Positions 30,753 to 41,685 are shown, counted from the stretch's first letter. The stretch: 64,000 nt of DNA from Ahaetulla prasina (GCF_028640845.1 NC_080541.1:4726435-4790434); one strand, 5' to 3'. Made by a program: numbers and translations. Notes: generated by a model not told the origin, from the letters alone.

Positions 30753-30860
30753 TTTCTATACCGCCCTTCTCCCGAAGGACTCAGGGCAGTTTCCAGCCAG
30801 GTAAAAACACAATAAAACATACAATATACAGTTAATATACAGTTAAAAAACCTATTCAGT
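30753..30860 (-). mobile_element. L2-like LINE 3' UTR, inverted
   Basis: ATACCGCCCTTCTCCCGAAG is the complement of the L2-like terminal block; only about 100 bp. Confidence 0.75.
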
Positions 30861-31035
30861 TAACCAGTGGAACAACTTGCCTCCAGAAGTTATGGATGCT
30901 CCATCACTGGAAATTTTTAAAAAGAGATTGGACAACTATTTATTTGAACTGGAAGAGGATTTCCTGCCTAAGCAGGGGGTTGGACTAGAAGACCTCCTTT
31001 CCAACTCTGTTATTCTCTTATTATATTATTATACA

Positions 31036-31616
31036 CGAAGAACGGTTGTAGGAATTGGGTATGTCTACTCTAACAAAAAGACGAACTAGGGGAGACATGA
31101 CAGCAGTATTCCAATATCTCAGGGGTTGCCACAAAGAAGAGGGAGTCAACTTATTCTGCAAAGAACCTGAAGGCAGGACAAAGAAGGATGTTCAGACTCT
31201 GGAAAGAATGCAGAGAAAAGCAACAAGGACGATTAGGAGAATGGAGGTTAAAAACGTATGAAAAACATTTGCAGGAATTGGGTTTGTCCAGTCTAGTGAA
31301 AAGAAGGACATAATAGCAGTATTCCAATATTTGAGGGGCTGCCACAAAGATGGGTCAACCTATTCTCCAAAGCACGAGAAAGCAAGACAAGAAGCGATGG
31401 GTGGAAACTCATCAAGGAGAGAAGCAACCTAGAACTAAGGAGAAATTTCCTGATAATGAGGACAATTAACCAGTGGAATGGCTTGCCTTCAGAAGTTGTG
31501 GGTGCTTCATCACTGGAGGTTTTAAAGAAGAGACTGGACAGCCATTTGTCTGGAATGGTATAGGGTTTCCTGCCTGAGCAGAGGGCTGGACTAGAAGACC
31601 TCCAAGGTCCCTTTAT
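31036..31616 (+). mobile_element. Two overlapping CR1 fragments
   Basis: The first (about 31036-31180) encodes LTKRRTRGDMTAVFQYLRGC; the second restarts upstream (VQTLERMQRKATRTIRR-like, about 31181) and runs through WKLIKERSNLELRRNFL to the 3' UTR at 31612. Several stops. Confidence 0.82.
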
Positions 31617-32262
31617 TTTTTTATTTATTTTTTTATTTTGTCACAACATCATACAAAAAGATTATATAGTATATACACATATAAACATATATAGGAAGAA
31701 GAAAAGAAAAACAATAGGACAGGAACGGTAGGCACGTTTGTGCGCTTATGCACGCCCCTTATGGTCCTCTTAGGAATGGGGTGAGGTCAATAGTAGAAAG
31801 TTTTTGGTTAAAGCTATTAGGATTATGGGAAGAGACCACAGAGTCAGGTAAAGTATTCCAAGCACTGATGATTCTGTTGCAGAAGTCATATTTTCTGCAA
31901 TCTAGATTAAAGCGGTTTACATTAAGTTTAAATCTATTGGTTGCCCTTGTATTATTGCAATTAAAGCTGAAGTAGTCTTTGACAGGAAGGACATTACAAT
32001 AGATGATTCTGTGAGTTAAACTTAGGTCTTGTCGAAGGCGACGGAGTTCCAAGTTTTCTAAGCCTAGGATTTCAAGTCTGGTGGGATAAGGTATTTTGTT
32101 GTTTTCAGAGGAATGGAGAACTCTTCTTGTAAAATATTTCTGGACACGTTCAATTGTATTGATGTCAGAGATGTGGTGAGGGTTCCAAACAGGTGAGCTG
32201 TATTCTAGAATTGGTCTAGCAAATGTTTTATATGCTCTGGTTAGTAGTGTGGTGTTTTTGGA
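31617..32262 (-). pseudogene. Family C LINE inserted in CR1
   Basis: Complement of the last about 640 bp of the 28-kb LINE, nearly identical to it over the C-terminal frame (LRRLRQDLSLTHRIIYCNVL, then CRKYDFCNRIISAWNTLP). The CR1 3' end breaks at AAGGTCCCT and resumes after it as CCCTTCCAACCCTG, so this is a later insertion. Confidence 0.88.
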
Positions 32263-32299
32263 ACCCTATTATTTGGAACCCTTCCAACCCTGTTATTTG

Positions 32300-32860
32300 T
32301 TATTCTGTTAAGATAGACAACTTCCTCCCTTAGATCCCCCTTTCTTCTGCTGTAGCTATCTTTGAATTTTCAGACCTCCAGACAAATGCTGCACCTCAAA
32401 ATACAAATATTATTCTTTTTCTTTAAGAGTTCTGCGTAGAACTCTTAGGAGCAGAAGGACATTTATGAAGGAAGGGAGAAACGGAAAACCACTGAAAGAA
32501 GAACGAAGAAAGAAAAGCAAAGATCAGAGGCAGAGATTGAAAAGAAAATTGGAGCAAAAACGAGGTTCCCGAAAGACCCGTTGTTTGCTCAGCCGGCGAA
32601 GAAGTCCAAAATGGGAGTTGAAATTAGTATAATGGTTGATGAGAACCCAAAGACAAGAGTGCTATAGTCCTTTAATCAAGGGTTTGGCTGCACATAACAG
32701 TGACATCCTGTAATTGGCTTCTCATTTTTGATGTTTCAGTTATAGCTTCCTTTGTTTATCACGGCCCGGAGAGACAAAACCAGCGAAAGGGATGAGATGC
32801 TCAGATACAGATGTTAGTTCAGCTTGGAAGATAAATGTTGAAAACACCCAGCCATCCCAG
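32300..32860. other. No recognised feature
   Basis: Purine-rich part at 32450-32560 and otherwise plain sequence. No gene identified. Confidence 0.45.
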
Positions 32861-32861
32861 T

Positions 32862-33446
32862 TTCAGAGGAAGTTGGTTCAGAATGCAGCCGCGCGGGTGA
32901 TAGAGGGAGCCACTCGTGGCTCCCATATAACACCGATCCTGCGCAGGCTGCACTGGCTACCTGTGGTTTTCCGAGTGCACTTCAAGGTGCTGGTTACCAC
33001 CTTTAAAGCGCTCCATGGCATAGGACCGGGATATCTTCGGGACCGCCTTCTGCTACCACATGCCTCCCACCGGCCGGTATGCTCCCATAGAGAGGATCTT
33101 CTCAGGGTGCCGTCAGCCAAACAGTGTAGGCTGGCAACCCCAGGGGAGAGTTCTCGGTGGGGCACCTCCTCTGGAATGAGCTTCCCCAGGACTTGACAAC
33201 TTCCTGACCTCCGGACCTTTACTTGTGAGCTTAAGACATATCTATTCTTCCGAGCAGGACTGGCTTAAATAGGGTTTTTAAACATGGATTTTATTGGGGT
33301 TTATTTTATATTTTGTATTGTATTTTAAATTTAGGCTATATTGAATAAGTTTTTTAAATAGTGTTTTTATTGTAATGTATTGTATTATTTTATCTGCCTG
33401 TTTACCGCCTTGAGTCCTTCGGGAGAAGGGCGGTATAAAAATTAAA
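32862..33446 (+). pseudogene. L2-like LINE, C-terminal ORF remnant and 3' UTR
   Basis: Encodes KLVQNAAARVIEGATRGSHI, LRRLHWLPVVFRVHFKVLVT and TFKALHGIGPGYLRDRLLLP, then a frameshift near 33145 before GTSSGMSFP. 3' UTR ends TTACCGCCTTGAGTCCTTC, GGGCGGTATAAAA. Confidence 0.88.
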
Positions 33447-33494
33447 TAATAATAATAATAATAATAATAATAATTATTATTATTATTATTATTA
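33447..33494. repeat. (AAT)n-(ATT)n tail
   Basis: AAT run that switches to ATT, a small perfect palindrome; L2 tail. Confidence 0.93.
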
Positions 33495-33706
33495 TAGGTA
33501 GCTTCTTCTTTCTTTCTTTTCTTTTTTACAATTCGCAGGGGGAAAAAATTGCAATGCCGTCGGAGCATCTGTCTACTCAAAGGCTGAATTTAGTCAGCCT
33601 TTCTCCAAAGAAACACGTGTGGGATTTCAGATATATGAAATGTGGATTATATATGTTCCTGTTATGGTTATGGAGCCTGCTTGGTCCGGTGAATAAGGCT
33701 CTAAAC

Positions 33707-33908
33707 CAGTGGTAAAATCCAACTTTTTTTACTACCGGTTCTGTGGGCGTGGCTTGGTGGGCGTGGCAGGGGAAGGATACTGCAAAATCTCCATTCCCAC
33801 CCCACTCTGGGGCCAGCCAGAGGTGGTATTTGCCGGTTCTCTGAACTACTCGAAATTTCCGCTACCGGTTCTCCAGAACCTGTCAGAACCTGCTGGATTT
33901 CACCCCTG
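33707..33908. mobile_element. hAT-type MITE, 202 bp
   Basis: Ends CAGTGGTAAAATCCAAC and GCTGGATTTCACCCCTG are inverted; perfect 8-bp duplications CTCTAAAC at 33699-33706 and 33909-33916. Confidence 0.88.
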
Positions 33909-33914
33909 CTCTAA

Positions 33915-34200
33915 ACTGGAAACTGGGAGACGGTGAGTTCTAATCCTGCCTTAGACATGAAAGCCATCTGGGTGACCTTGGATCAATCACTAGGAGTCTG
34001 TGAGTTCTAGTCCTGAAAATTAGACACAAAAACCTACTGGGTGACTTTGGGCCGATCACCAGGAGATTGTGAGCTCTAGTCCTGCCTTAGGCATGGAAGT
34101 CAGCTTTAGGGACAATCACTTTCACTCAGCTTAACCAACCTCACAAGGTTGTTGTGGGGAAAATAGGAGGAAGAAGTACTGGGTATGAGAGACTTTCTTA
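33915..34200 (+). mobile_element. MIR/CORE-type SINE with an internally repeated part
   Basis: GTGAGTTCTAATCCTGCCTT (B-box-like), TGGGTGACCTTGGATCAATC, then two further diverged copies of the same 60-70-bp block, then CCAACCTCACAAGGTTGTTG. The CORE motif is clear; the triplication is unusual. Confidence 0.65.
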
Positions 34201-34500
34201 CTTTATAAGAAAAACGGGATAAGCACCAAACTAAAAGCAAATAAATACATTTCAGCCTTGATTGTTAGATGTAAGAAGACCCCAAATAGACAGAACGATA
34301 GAAACAGATGATGATTATAATTAATAAAAATACTGATTTCAAAATAATCTTTCTGCTTGTTTATTGAAAAAAAAATGCACATTTTGAGGTGTTGAACAAA
34401 AAATAAACCTAACAAAATCCAGCTTCCTAATGAAAAGAGGTTGTCAAATTGTTATTATATTGGGACTAAAATAAAATTGCAATAATGTTGGTGTATTAAT
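34201..34500. other. Unclassified AT-rich sequence
   Basis: Nothing recognised. Confidence 0.4.
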
Positions 34501-34504
34501 CTTT

Positions 34505-34562
34505 GTGTTACTCTCCACCTATCTGGACTAGAAGGCCTCCAAGGTCCCTTCCAGCTCTATTC

Positions 34563-34603
<41 letters not shown>

Positions 34604-34604
34604 A
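34505..34604 (+). repeat. CR1 3' tip and (GATT)n tail
   Basis: CTGGACTAGAAGGCCTCC and CCCTTCCAGCTC followed by about 10 GATT units. Confidence 0.8.
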
Positions 34605-35317
34605 TCTCGTTGTTGATGGCTGTTAGGGAGATGTTTTGTTCCTTTTTGGGGTTTTGATTGTCTCTTTTGAATGGCAGGTAAATGTTGTTTATCTCTATGT
34701 GTCTGTTGATGGTGGCTTTGCCTGAATGCCAGGATTCCAGGAATTCTCCAGAAATTGCAGTTCAATCCTGAGCTATAAATATCCTCTTCCATTTTTTTTT
34801 CCTTTTTATGGCTGGAGTAAAGATAATGTCCAAAAATGGCCTTGGTAAAAAAATAAAAATGGAGCCTGTCTAAAGGTTTCACAACGTGTCACATGAATTC
34901 CATCAGTAAGAGGTATAAATCACAGTTTATGATTTAGCCTGCTGTATGAAACTAGCTCACTGTACTTTATTTATTAAGCAAACCATGACCTAGCTTGTGG
35001 CATGAACAACGAGGCAGTTGGGGTAATAAATTTCTTCAGGATACTGAGTTAGTTCTCAAAAGGGGATGAAGTTCAACCAAATACAATATCATGAATTTTG
35101 GTTTTATTTTATTTTTAAAAATGTAATTTTTTTGGTGTTGTTCAATTTCCCATATATGCATGAAACACACTCATGTGGAAATTGTTGCTTCTGTTTCATC
35201 ATAACTTTGTTAAGTGTCATCTGAAAAGCTTTGGAAACCCAAATTTTGGATGTGGAATTAAATTTATGAATGTCCACCTGATCCTTATCCAAAAACTTTC
35301 TGTATTTCAAGCTTGGA
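34605..35317. other. Mostly unclassified; piece of the hammerhead-family flank
   Basis: GTTCAATCCTGAGCTATAAA near 34760 belongs to the 3' flank of the hammerhead-like repeat family. Otherwise nothing recognised. Confidence 0.4.
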
Positions 35318-35410
35318 GCACAGCAGAATAGAACAGAATAGAATTGTTATTGGCCAAGTGTGATTGGACACACAAGGAATGTGTCTTGGTGCATATGCTC
35401 TAATGTAAAT
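35318..35410 (-). mobile_element. Family D LINE 3' tip, inverted
   Basis: Short TAGAA/CAGAA run then TTATTGGCCAAGTGTGATTG to GGTGCATATGCTC. Confidence 0.8.
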
Positions 35411-35517
35411 GTAGGAGATAACCAGGCTGAGCCTGAGGGAGCGGTCAAACATGTCATTAGTCTCAAATCCCTTCACAACCGCAAGATATCTCAGCTCAGT
35501 CCACCTTCAATTCCATT

Positions 35518-35655
35518 TTTTTTTTTTGTTGTTTACATTTATACCCCGCCCTTCTCCGAAGACTCAGGGCGGCTTACAATGTATAGGGCAATAGTCTCAT
35601 TCTATTTGTATATATTTACAAAGTCAACTTATTGCCCCCCCAACAATCTGGGTCC
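35518..35655 (-). mobile_element. MIR/CORE-like SINE, 3' half, inverted
   Basis: Complement of the 13,822 family: TATACCCCGCCCTTCTCCGA, GTCTCATTCTATTTG, CAATCTGGGTCC. The tRNA head is missing. Confidence 0.78.
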
Positions 35656-35659
35656 ATTG

Positions 35660-35830
35660 ACTCTTAGGTAAAGATAAAGGTAAAGGTTCCCCTCGCACAT
35701 ATGTGATAGTTGTTCCCGACCCTAGAGGGCATTGTTCATCTCCGTTTCAAAGCCGAAGGGCCAGCACTGTCTGAAGATGTCTCCATGGTCATATGGGCGG
35801 CATGACTAAACACCAAAGGCGCATGGAGAC
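35660..35830 (-). mobile_element. Sauria-type SINE, 3' half, inverted
   Basis: AAAGGTAAAGGTTCCCCTCG to CATGGTCATATGGGCGGC, complement of the SINE tail; head missing. Confidence 0.8.
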
Positions 35831-35880
35831 ATGGGACAGAGAATATTAGAGTTGGAAGAAACCTTGGAGGTCTTCTAGTA

Positions 35881-35998
35881 CAGGGGTCTCCAACCTTGGC
35901 AACTTTAAGCCTGGTGGACTTCAACTCCCAGAATCCCCCAGCCAGCAAAGCCAGGCGAAGTCTACCAGGCTTAAAGTTGCCAAGGTTGGAGACCCCTG
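35881..35998. mobile_element. Palindromic hAT-type MITE, 118 bp
   Basis: Fold-back with ends CAGGGGTCTCCAACCTTGGC and its exact complement; perfect TTCTAGTA duplications at 35873-35880 and 35999-36006. Confidence 0.92.
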
Positions 35999-36037
35999 TT
36001 CTAGTACAACCCGCTGCTCAAGTAGGAGACCTTATAC

Positions 36038-36331
36038 CAATGTTGTTGAACCTTTTTGGCACCAAGTGCCGAAACAGGGGAGGTGGATGCCCAAAAGTGG
36101 AAGAGCAGCTGCCCAGTGCAAATGCGCGTGCTAAGAAGATGATCTCCTGGTTTCCGGCACACACATGTGCACCAGCCTCCTGGTCTTCCGATTTCTGGCG
36201 TTCGTGCACACACGAAGACCAGCTGGTCCTTGCGTTGGAACACAGAAGAGCAACAGGCAACAGCTCGCATTCCCGGAGAGATGACTCTGCGTGTCCCTTC
36301 CGGTACGCGTGCCATAAGTTCGCCATCATGG
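36038..36331 (-). mobile_element. hAT element, non-autonomous, 294 bp
   Basis: Perfect 8-bp duplications CCTTATAC at 36030-36037 and 36332-36339. Minus-strand start CCATGATGGCGAACTTATGG, a known type of hAT MITE end in reptiles; other end CAATGTTGTTGAACC is partly complementary. No transposase. Confidence 0.8.
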
Positions 36332-36420
36332 CCTTATACCATTCCAAATAAGTGTCTTTCCAGTCTCTACTTGAAAACTTCTTAAGATGGGAGATTGTGA
36401 TCCTGAATCCTGATCCTGAC

Positions 36421-36450
36421 AACATAACATAACATAACATAACATAACAT
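36421..36450. repeat. (AACAT)n
   Basis: Six AACAT units, the tail of the CR1 that follows on the minus strand. Confidence 0.92.
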
Positions 36451-36945
36451 CAGAGTTGGAAGGGACCTTGGAGGCCTTCTAGTCCAACCCCCTGCCCAGG
36501 CAGGAAACCCTACACCATCTCAGTCAGATGGTTATCCAACATTTTCTTAAAAATTTCCAGTGTTGGAGCATTCACAACTTCTGAAGGCAAGTTGTTCCAC
36601 TTATTAATTGTTCTAACTGTCAGGAAATTTCTCCTTAGTTCTAAGTTGCTTCTTTCCTTGATCAGTTTCCACCCATTGCTTCTTGTTCTACCCTCAGGTG
36701 CTCTGGAGAACAGCCCGACTCCCACTTCTCTGTGGCAGCCCCTGAGATATTGGAACACTGCTATCATGTCTCCCCTGGTCCTTCTTTTTGTTAAACTAGA
36801 CATACCCAGTTCCTGCAACCGTTCTTCATATGTTTTATCCTCCAGTCCCCTAATCATCTTTGTTGCTCTTCTCTGCACTCTTTCTAGAGTCTCAACATCT
36901 TTTTTACATCGTGGCGACCAAAACTGGATGCAATATTCCAAGAGA
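36451..36945 (-). pseudogene. CR1 ORF2 C-terminus, intact 143-codon frame
   Basis: Minus frame 36941-36510: [94 protein letters not shown], ending DNHLTEMV. The best CR1 C-terminus in the window, without the RT core. Confidence 0.9.
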
Positions 36946-37062
36946 TTGTGCTCTCGAATCCTGATCCTAAACCTGATGGTTATTCTTTAGTTCAACAACG
37001 TCTTCTCTCTTAACTAAATGAAGTTCTTCTTGTGTTAATTGTGATGTCCTTGTTAATTGTTG

Positions 37063-37590
37063 GTAACAATGATTACCAACCTGCCTTCCATTGTGGACCT
37101 GTGTACTGCACAAGTCAAAAAGAGGGCTGTGAAAATATTTACAGACCTCTCATATCTTGGATATAAACTGTTTCAACTCCTACCCTCAAAATGACACTAT
37201 AGAGCATTGCACATCCAAACAACTAGACACAAGGACAGTTTTTCCCTGAAGGCCATCACTCTGCTAAACAAATAACTCCCTCAACACTGTCAAACTAGTT
37301 ACTAAGTCTGCATTACTATTAATCTTCTCATCGTTCCCATCACCCATCTCCTTCCACTTATGACTGTACGACTGTAACTTTGCTGCTTGTATCCTTACGA
37401 TTTATATTGATATTGATTGTTCCTGATTGCTTATTTGTTCCCTATGACTATCATTAAGTGTCATACCTTAGAATTCTTGATGAACGTATCTTTTCTTTTA
37501 TGTACCCTGAAAGCATGTGCATCAAGACAAATTCCGTGTGTCCAATCACACTTGGCCAATAAAAAATTCTATTCTATTCTATTCTTGTTG
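37063..37590 (+). pseudogene. Family D LINE 3' part with (TTCTA)n tail
   Basis: Degenerate LPSIVDLCTAQVKKRAVKIF, then a long 3' UTR (CATTAAGTGTCATACC, GCATCAAGACAAATTCCGTG, CACACTTGGCCAATAAAAA) and a short TTCTA run at about 37566-37585. Confidence 0.85.
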
Positions 37591-37991
37591 GCCATAATAT
37601 CAAAGCAGATGACCTTGGCTACCTCTTGAAATTATTTTCAACTTGCTCCTCTGATCTTCAGCCCTGAGTTATCCTGCTGGTTTTAACCAGGTCAAATCCT
37701 GCTTAGCCTTTGCAAAAAAAAGAAAAAAAAAATCACTCGAGAGTTGCTAGCTGTATTCAAATTCCATATCTGAGTACCTTTGAAGGACAGTTTGAGCCAA
37801 CATCTATTAACTTGTTTTTCTTTTTCCAATTTACAAAATGTATAAGGAAGAAAAATATAAGGAAAAATGTATAAGAAACGCCCAACTCCCCCAAAAATGC
37901 AACTTTTGGTAGTGTATGACAAAAACACAAGCAAGAATATAATAGACCTCATGAAAACAATCAACAATTGCAACGAAATCCAGCAGTACAT
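37591..37991. other. No recognised feature
   Basis: AT-rich, nothing identified. Confidence 0.4.
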
Positions 37992-38045
37992 ATTGCAGAT
38001 AGTCCTCAACTTACGACCATAATTGAGCCTAAAATTTCTGTTGCT
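37992..38045. mobile_element. End of the TA-flanked MITE
   Basis: AGATAGTCCTCAACTTACGA and AATTGAGCCTAAAATTTCTG, one end only. Confidence 0.55.
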
Positions 38046-38049
38046 AATA

Positions 38050-38162
38050 TCCTTCCCCCCAGGAGTGGGGTGGGAATGGGGATTTTGCAGCATCCTTCTC
38101 CTGCCATGCCCACCAAGCCACACCCACAGTGGTAAAAAAAAAATTGGATTTCACCACTGCCT
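38050..38162 (-). mobile_element. hAT-type MITE fragment of the 33.7-kb family
   Basis: Complement of AAATCCCCATTCCCACCCCA-like text, GTGGTAAAAAAAAAATTGGA and TTTCACCACTGCC; one end only. Confidence 0.55.
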
Positions 38163-38607
38163 GTAACTGTTATTTTCCATCATTTGATCATTTCCCGATC
38201 GAAGGCAAAGGGCAGGGGAGAAGTACTTTCAAAGGAGTTAAGAAAATAGCCACCCTCTGATACAATTTGGATAACTCAGAGGGGAGGTGGAAGAAAAGAA
38301 AGCATACACACGAAAGAAATAATAATGGAAGGGCTTTCATTCGCTTCAACCGAGGTAGCCAATTTAAATTTCCATAAAGGAAGCGCTGATGTGTGTCCCA
38401 GCGAGATGAAGTGTCAAATCAAGCTACTCTTCGGTGTTAAACTATCATCCTTTTCGCCCCCACGAAATCAAGTTTCCTTAACAATCAGGAACAATGATCG
38501 CGGTATAATCAAAATAATACTGAATCCTCACTTTGGGGCCAACGGTAAGCCATTTTCAGCTCTCGTAGGCTCAAAGGAAACAAATGTGAAGAGAAATTCA
38601 ATTTGTC
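38163..38607. other. No recognised feature
   Basis: Nothing identified. Confidence 0.4.
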
Positions 38608-38615
38608 ATTTGCTC

Positions 38616-38901
38616 CAGGGGTGGGAGTCACATACGGTAGCAACCGGTTCGCCCAGCGCTGGAAATGTGAGTGCGCGTGCCATCTGCACATATGTGTGGC
38701 ATGACACAACACGGCAATTCGCTCGCCCACACCATCCTCATGCGTGAGACGTTAAACAACATGCCAATTCACTCATGCGCACCATCCCCACAAGCGTGCA
38801 GTGTCCAAAGCACAGCGATATAGGAAGGGATTGCGCCCGGGCGGCAGGTCACCACTACCGGTTCGTCCGAACTGGTCTGAACCGACTGAATCGCACCTCT
38901 G
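38616..38901. mobile_element. hAT-type MITE, 286 bp
   Basis: Ends CAGGGGTGGGAGTCAC and TGAATCGCACCTCTG. Target duplications ATTTGCTC and ATTTGTTC (one mismatch). Interior GC- and CpG-rich with TGCGCACCATCCC-like repeats. Confidence 0.75.
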
Positions 38902-38926
38902 ATTTGTTCGCCTCCTGGAAGATTCC

Positions 38927-39483
38927 TGTTGTGCCTCACCTGCCCCCCCCACCTCTCCGCAGCAGGGCCCCTCTCATCTCCTGCTATCTCAGCCAGAGAC
39001 TGATAATGAAGACGGCTGGCCTGGCATGCCTCCAGACCCCAGTCCTAGCACCATGCCCGGACAGACTGAGCAAGACAAATGGCCTGGCATGCCTCCAGCC
39101 CCCAGCCCTGGCACCATGCCCGGACAGACCGAGCAAATAAACCTCCCCCCCCCCATAGTGTGTGAGCATGAGGAGCATGAAGCTGGAGGGTGGACAGATC
39201 CACGCTTCCGGAGAATGGAGAGCCGACGTCAGCAAAAGGAAGGGAGGGGCAGGCCTGGATAAGTGCTGAGTCATGGAGCCACACCCCATAGCCTATATAA
39301 AGGATCTGCTTTCTGGCATTCTCTGAGTCAGGCAAAGTCTCATCTGGTTGCTGAAGTCACAACTTGGATTCCTGCCTGCCCTGAGAACTCTGACAGGAAT
39401 TTGGGAAAACTGCAGAGGCTTCGTGGCCACGCTTGATACAGACTTTCCAGACCCAGCCATCAGAGGAGAAGTGGGACACGACA
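38927..39483 (+). mobile_element. Solo LTR (copy D)
   Basis: Starts TGTTGTGCCTC and ends GGGACACGACA; flanks ATTCC and AGTCC (one mismatch). TATA box CCTATATAAAGGATC at about 39291. The family frame from the edge is broken once in a C8 run at about 38943; afterwards DNEDGWPGMPPDPSPS and the basic end RRQQKEGRGRPG are read. Confidence 0.88.
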
Positions 39484-39847
39484 AGTCCATTGGCTTCTTG
39501 GAAGGGGCATTTTGTGAGGCTTTTCGCGGCGTCTGAGGAAAGCAACTTGCTTTGTGAACAACGCTCTGTGGGTGTCTTGCAGGCTGAAGAACCGGGAACA
39601 ACTTTGTGTGTCTTCACATCGACTTGTGTTCCAGCAGTATCCTTGTTTGTTTGTTTTATTATTATTATGAGGAAAGTCTAAAGGATTTCAAGAACAATCT
39701 TATTTAGGAGCTGGGCTGCAAACACATAGATCAGGTGCCTCTAAACTTGTCAATTTGTGGCCGTCAGTTCCCAGTATTCCCCAGCCAGTGTGATCCGAAT
39801 GGAAATTAGGTGGAAGCGAAGACCTACAGCAAATGTTCCTCTTTGTT
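39484..39847. other. Unclassified
   Basis: 39740-39800 resembles a degraded MITE (TCCCAGTATTCCCCAGCCAG). Otherwise nothing. Confidence 0.4.
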
Positions 39848-40495
39848 GCCGTTTAAAGTCTGGACTATTGCAATGCTGTCTACATGGAGCTTCCCTTGAA
39901 GAGCACCCAAAGACTCCAATTAGTTCAGAATGCGGCCGCGCGGGTGATAGAGGGAGTGACTCGTTGCTCCCATATAACACCTCTCCTGCGCAGGCTGCAC
40001 TGGCTTCCGGTGGTCTTTCGGGTGCAATTCAAGGTGTTAGTTACCACCTTTAAAGCGCTCCATGGCATAGGACCGGGTTACTTATGGGACCGCCTGCTGC
40101 TACCGGCGATCTCCCATCGACCAGTGTGCTCCCATAGGGAGGTTCTCCTCAGGGTGCCGTCGGCCAGTCAATGTCAGCTGGCGGCGCCCAGGGGGAGGGC
40201 CTTCTCTGTGGGGGCACCAACCCTCTGTAACCAAGTTACCATCAGGTATCCGTCAACTCCCTGATCTTCGGACCTTTCGACGCAAGCTGAAAACATTTTT
40301 GTTTCACCGTGCAGGACTGGCCTAGTGGGGTTTTAATAAGGGGGTTTTATTGGTTTTAAGTTCTTCAACCAACTCTAAATTTTCCTTTTAAACTGGTTTT
40401 AAAAATTGTACTAATTGTTTTTAACTTTGGCTGTAAACCGCCCTGAGTCCTTTGGGAGAAGGGCGGTATAGAAATTGAAACAATAAATAAATAAC
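39848..40495 (+). pseudogene. L2-like LINE (copy L2a)
   Basis: Frame 39884-40264: TQRLQLVQNAAARVIEG, LLRRLHWLPVVFRVQFKVLV, APRGRAFSVGAPTLCNQV. It diverges from the family after CCAACCCTCTGTAACC. 3' UTR CTGTAAACCGCCCTGAGTCC, tail ATAAATAAATAA. Its 3' half is the same sequence as 42098-42370. Confidence 0.87.
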
Positions 40496-40589
40496 TAAAT
40501 AAATAATGATCTTCTGCTCCTGTGTTGTAATGTGGACTGGGTTCTTGGGAAGTACGGGTGCATTCCAGAGGAGCAAGAGACAACTCAGT

Positions 40590-40755
40590 TCAAGTACTTT
40601 GGGGTCTTTGATGCTCTCTGAGCTTGGTTGTTTTCTTGCAGACATTTCATTACCCAACTAGGGAATATCTTCAGTGCTAGAAGGGAATGGGGTTTGCTCT
40701 CTTTTTATATACTATTGGCTTACCCTGCCAGAGTTGATGGGAGTATCTTACATCT
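40590..40755 (-). repeat. Hammerhead-like repeat unit, inverted
   Basis: Minus-strand order: CATTCCCTTCTAGCA, CTGAAGA (40674-40668), hairpin CCCTAGTTGGG, GAAATGTC (40648-40641), TGCAAGAAAACAACCAAGCT. Stem I pairs as at 13068. Identical copy at 42465. Confidence 0.75.
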
Positions 40756-40854
40756 ACATCTATATCTATATCATCTATATCTATATCTATCTATATCTGT
40801 ATCTGTATCTATATCTCTAATCTATCTATCTATCTATCATCTATCGATCTATCG

Positions 40855-40948
<94 letters not shown>

Positions 40949-41060
40949 ATCTATCTATATGTCATATCTATCAATGTCATATATCTACCTATCTCTATTT
41001 TCTGTCTATCGTACGTACGTATGTATGTATGAATGTATTTTTCTCTCTCTCTCTCTCAAA
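40756..41060. repeat. (TATC)n microsatellite
   Basis: About 290 bp of CTAT/TATC with TATATC, TCGATC and TACG variants. Confidence 0.96.
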
Positions 41061-41089
41061 CCAACCTTGACAGGACAAGCCAGTAGTAT

Positions 41090-41167
41090 ATCAAAAACAG
41101 AAAACCCCACTCTCTTCTAGAACTGGAGATGTTACCCAGATGAATGATGAAACATCTGGAAGAATCC
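41090..41167 (+). repeat. Degraded hammerhead-family unit
   Basis: CTCTTCTAGAACTGGAGATG, GTTACCCAGATGAATGATGA, AACATCTGGAAGAATCC. Core eroded. LTR B is inserted at its end. Confidence 0.6.
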
Positions 41168-41685
41168 TGTCGTGTCCCACTCCTCCGCTGACGGCCAGGT
41201 CAGGGAAATCCGAATCAGGCGTGCCTCTGCAGCTCTGCCCAAAGTCCTAGCAAAGTCCTCAGAGCAGGCAGGAGACCAGTAAGTGACTTCAGCAAGATAA
41301 GTTCGACTTTGCCTGACTCAGAGACTGCCAGAAAGCAGATCCTTTATATAGGCCATGGGGTGTGGCTCCATGACTCAGCACTCATTAAGGCCTGCCCCTC
41401 CCTTCCTTCTGTTGCCTCCGCCTATCCAATCTTCTGATGCGAGGGTCACTCCAATCAGCTGTTGGAAGTAAACTTTCCTCAGGCTCACATGCTGTGGAGG
41501 AGGGGGAGGGGTCTAGCTGCTCGGTTTGCCTGGGCATGGAGCCAGGGCTGGGACCGGGGGATGCTCCCTCCTCTGCAGCCTGCTTGGGCATGGAGCCAGG
41601 GCTGGGACCGGGAGGCATACATTCCTCCGTGTTCGGGAGCAGATAAGCAAACACCGGCTGCGGTGAGAGCGGACAAGACACAACA
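41168..41685 (-). mobile_element. Solo LTR (copy B)
   Basis: 518 bp; minus-strand start TGTTGTGTCTTG, end GACACGACA; perfect AATCC duplications at 41163-41167 and 41686-41690. TATA box and the edge frame (100 codons to 41385, ending RRRQQKEGRGRP) as in copy A, with one fewer PGPSPGSMP repeat. Confidence 0.92.

Larger units (their letters stand above)
30459..31020 (+). mobile_element. CR1 LINE fragment interrupted by a pentamer tract and L2 end
   Basis: CR1 from AATATCTCAGGGGCTGCC (30462) to about 30580, then a simple repeat and an inverted L2 tail, then CR1 again from 30863 (ACCAGTGGAACAACTTGCC, then LEIFKKRLDNYLF-type residues) to the 3' UTR. Confidence 0.8.
35838..36400 (-). mobile_element. 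CR1 fragment hosting two hAT elements
   Basis: AGAGTTGGAAGAAACCTTGG to TTCTAGTA, then a MITE, then CAACCCGCTGCTCAAGTAGG to CCTTATAC, then a second hAT, then CATTCCAAATAAGTGTC. Both insertions are marked by perfect 8-bp duplications of CR1 sequence. Confidence 0.85.
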
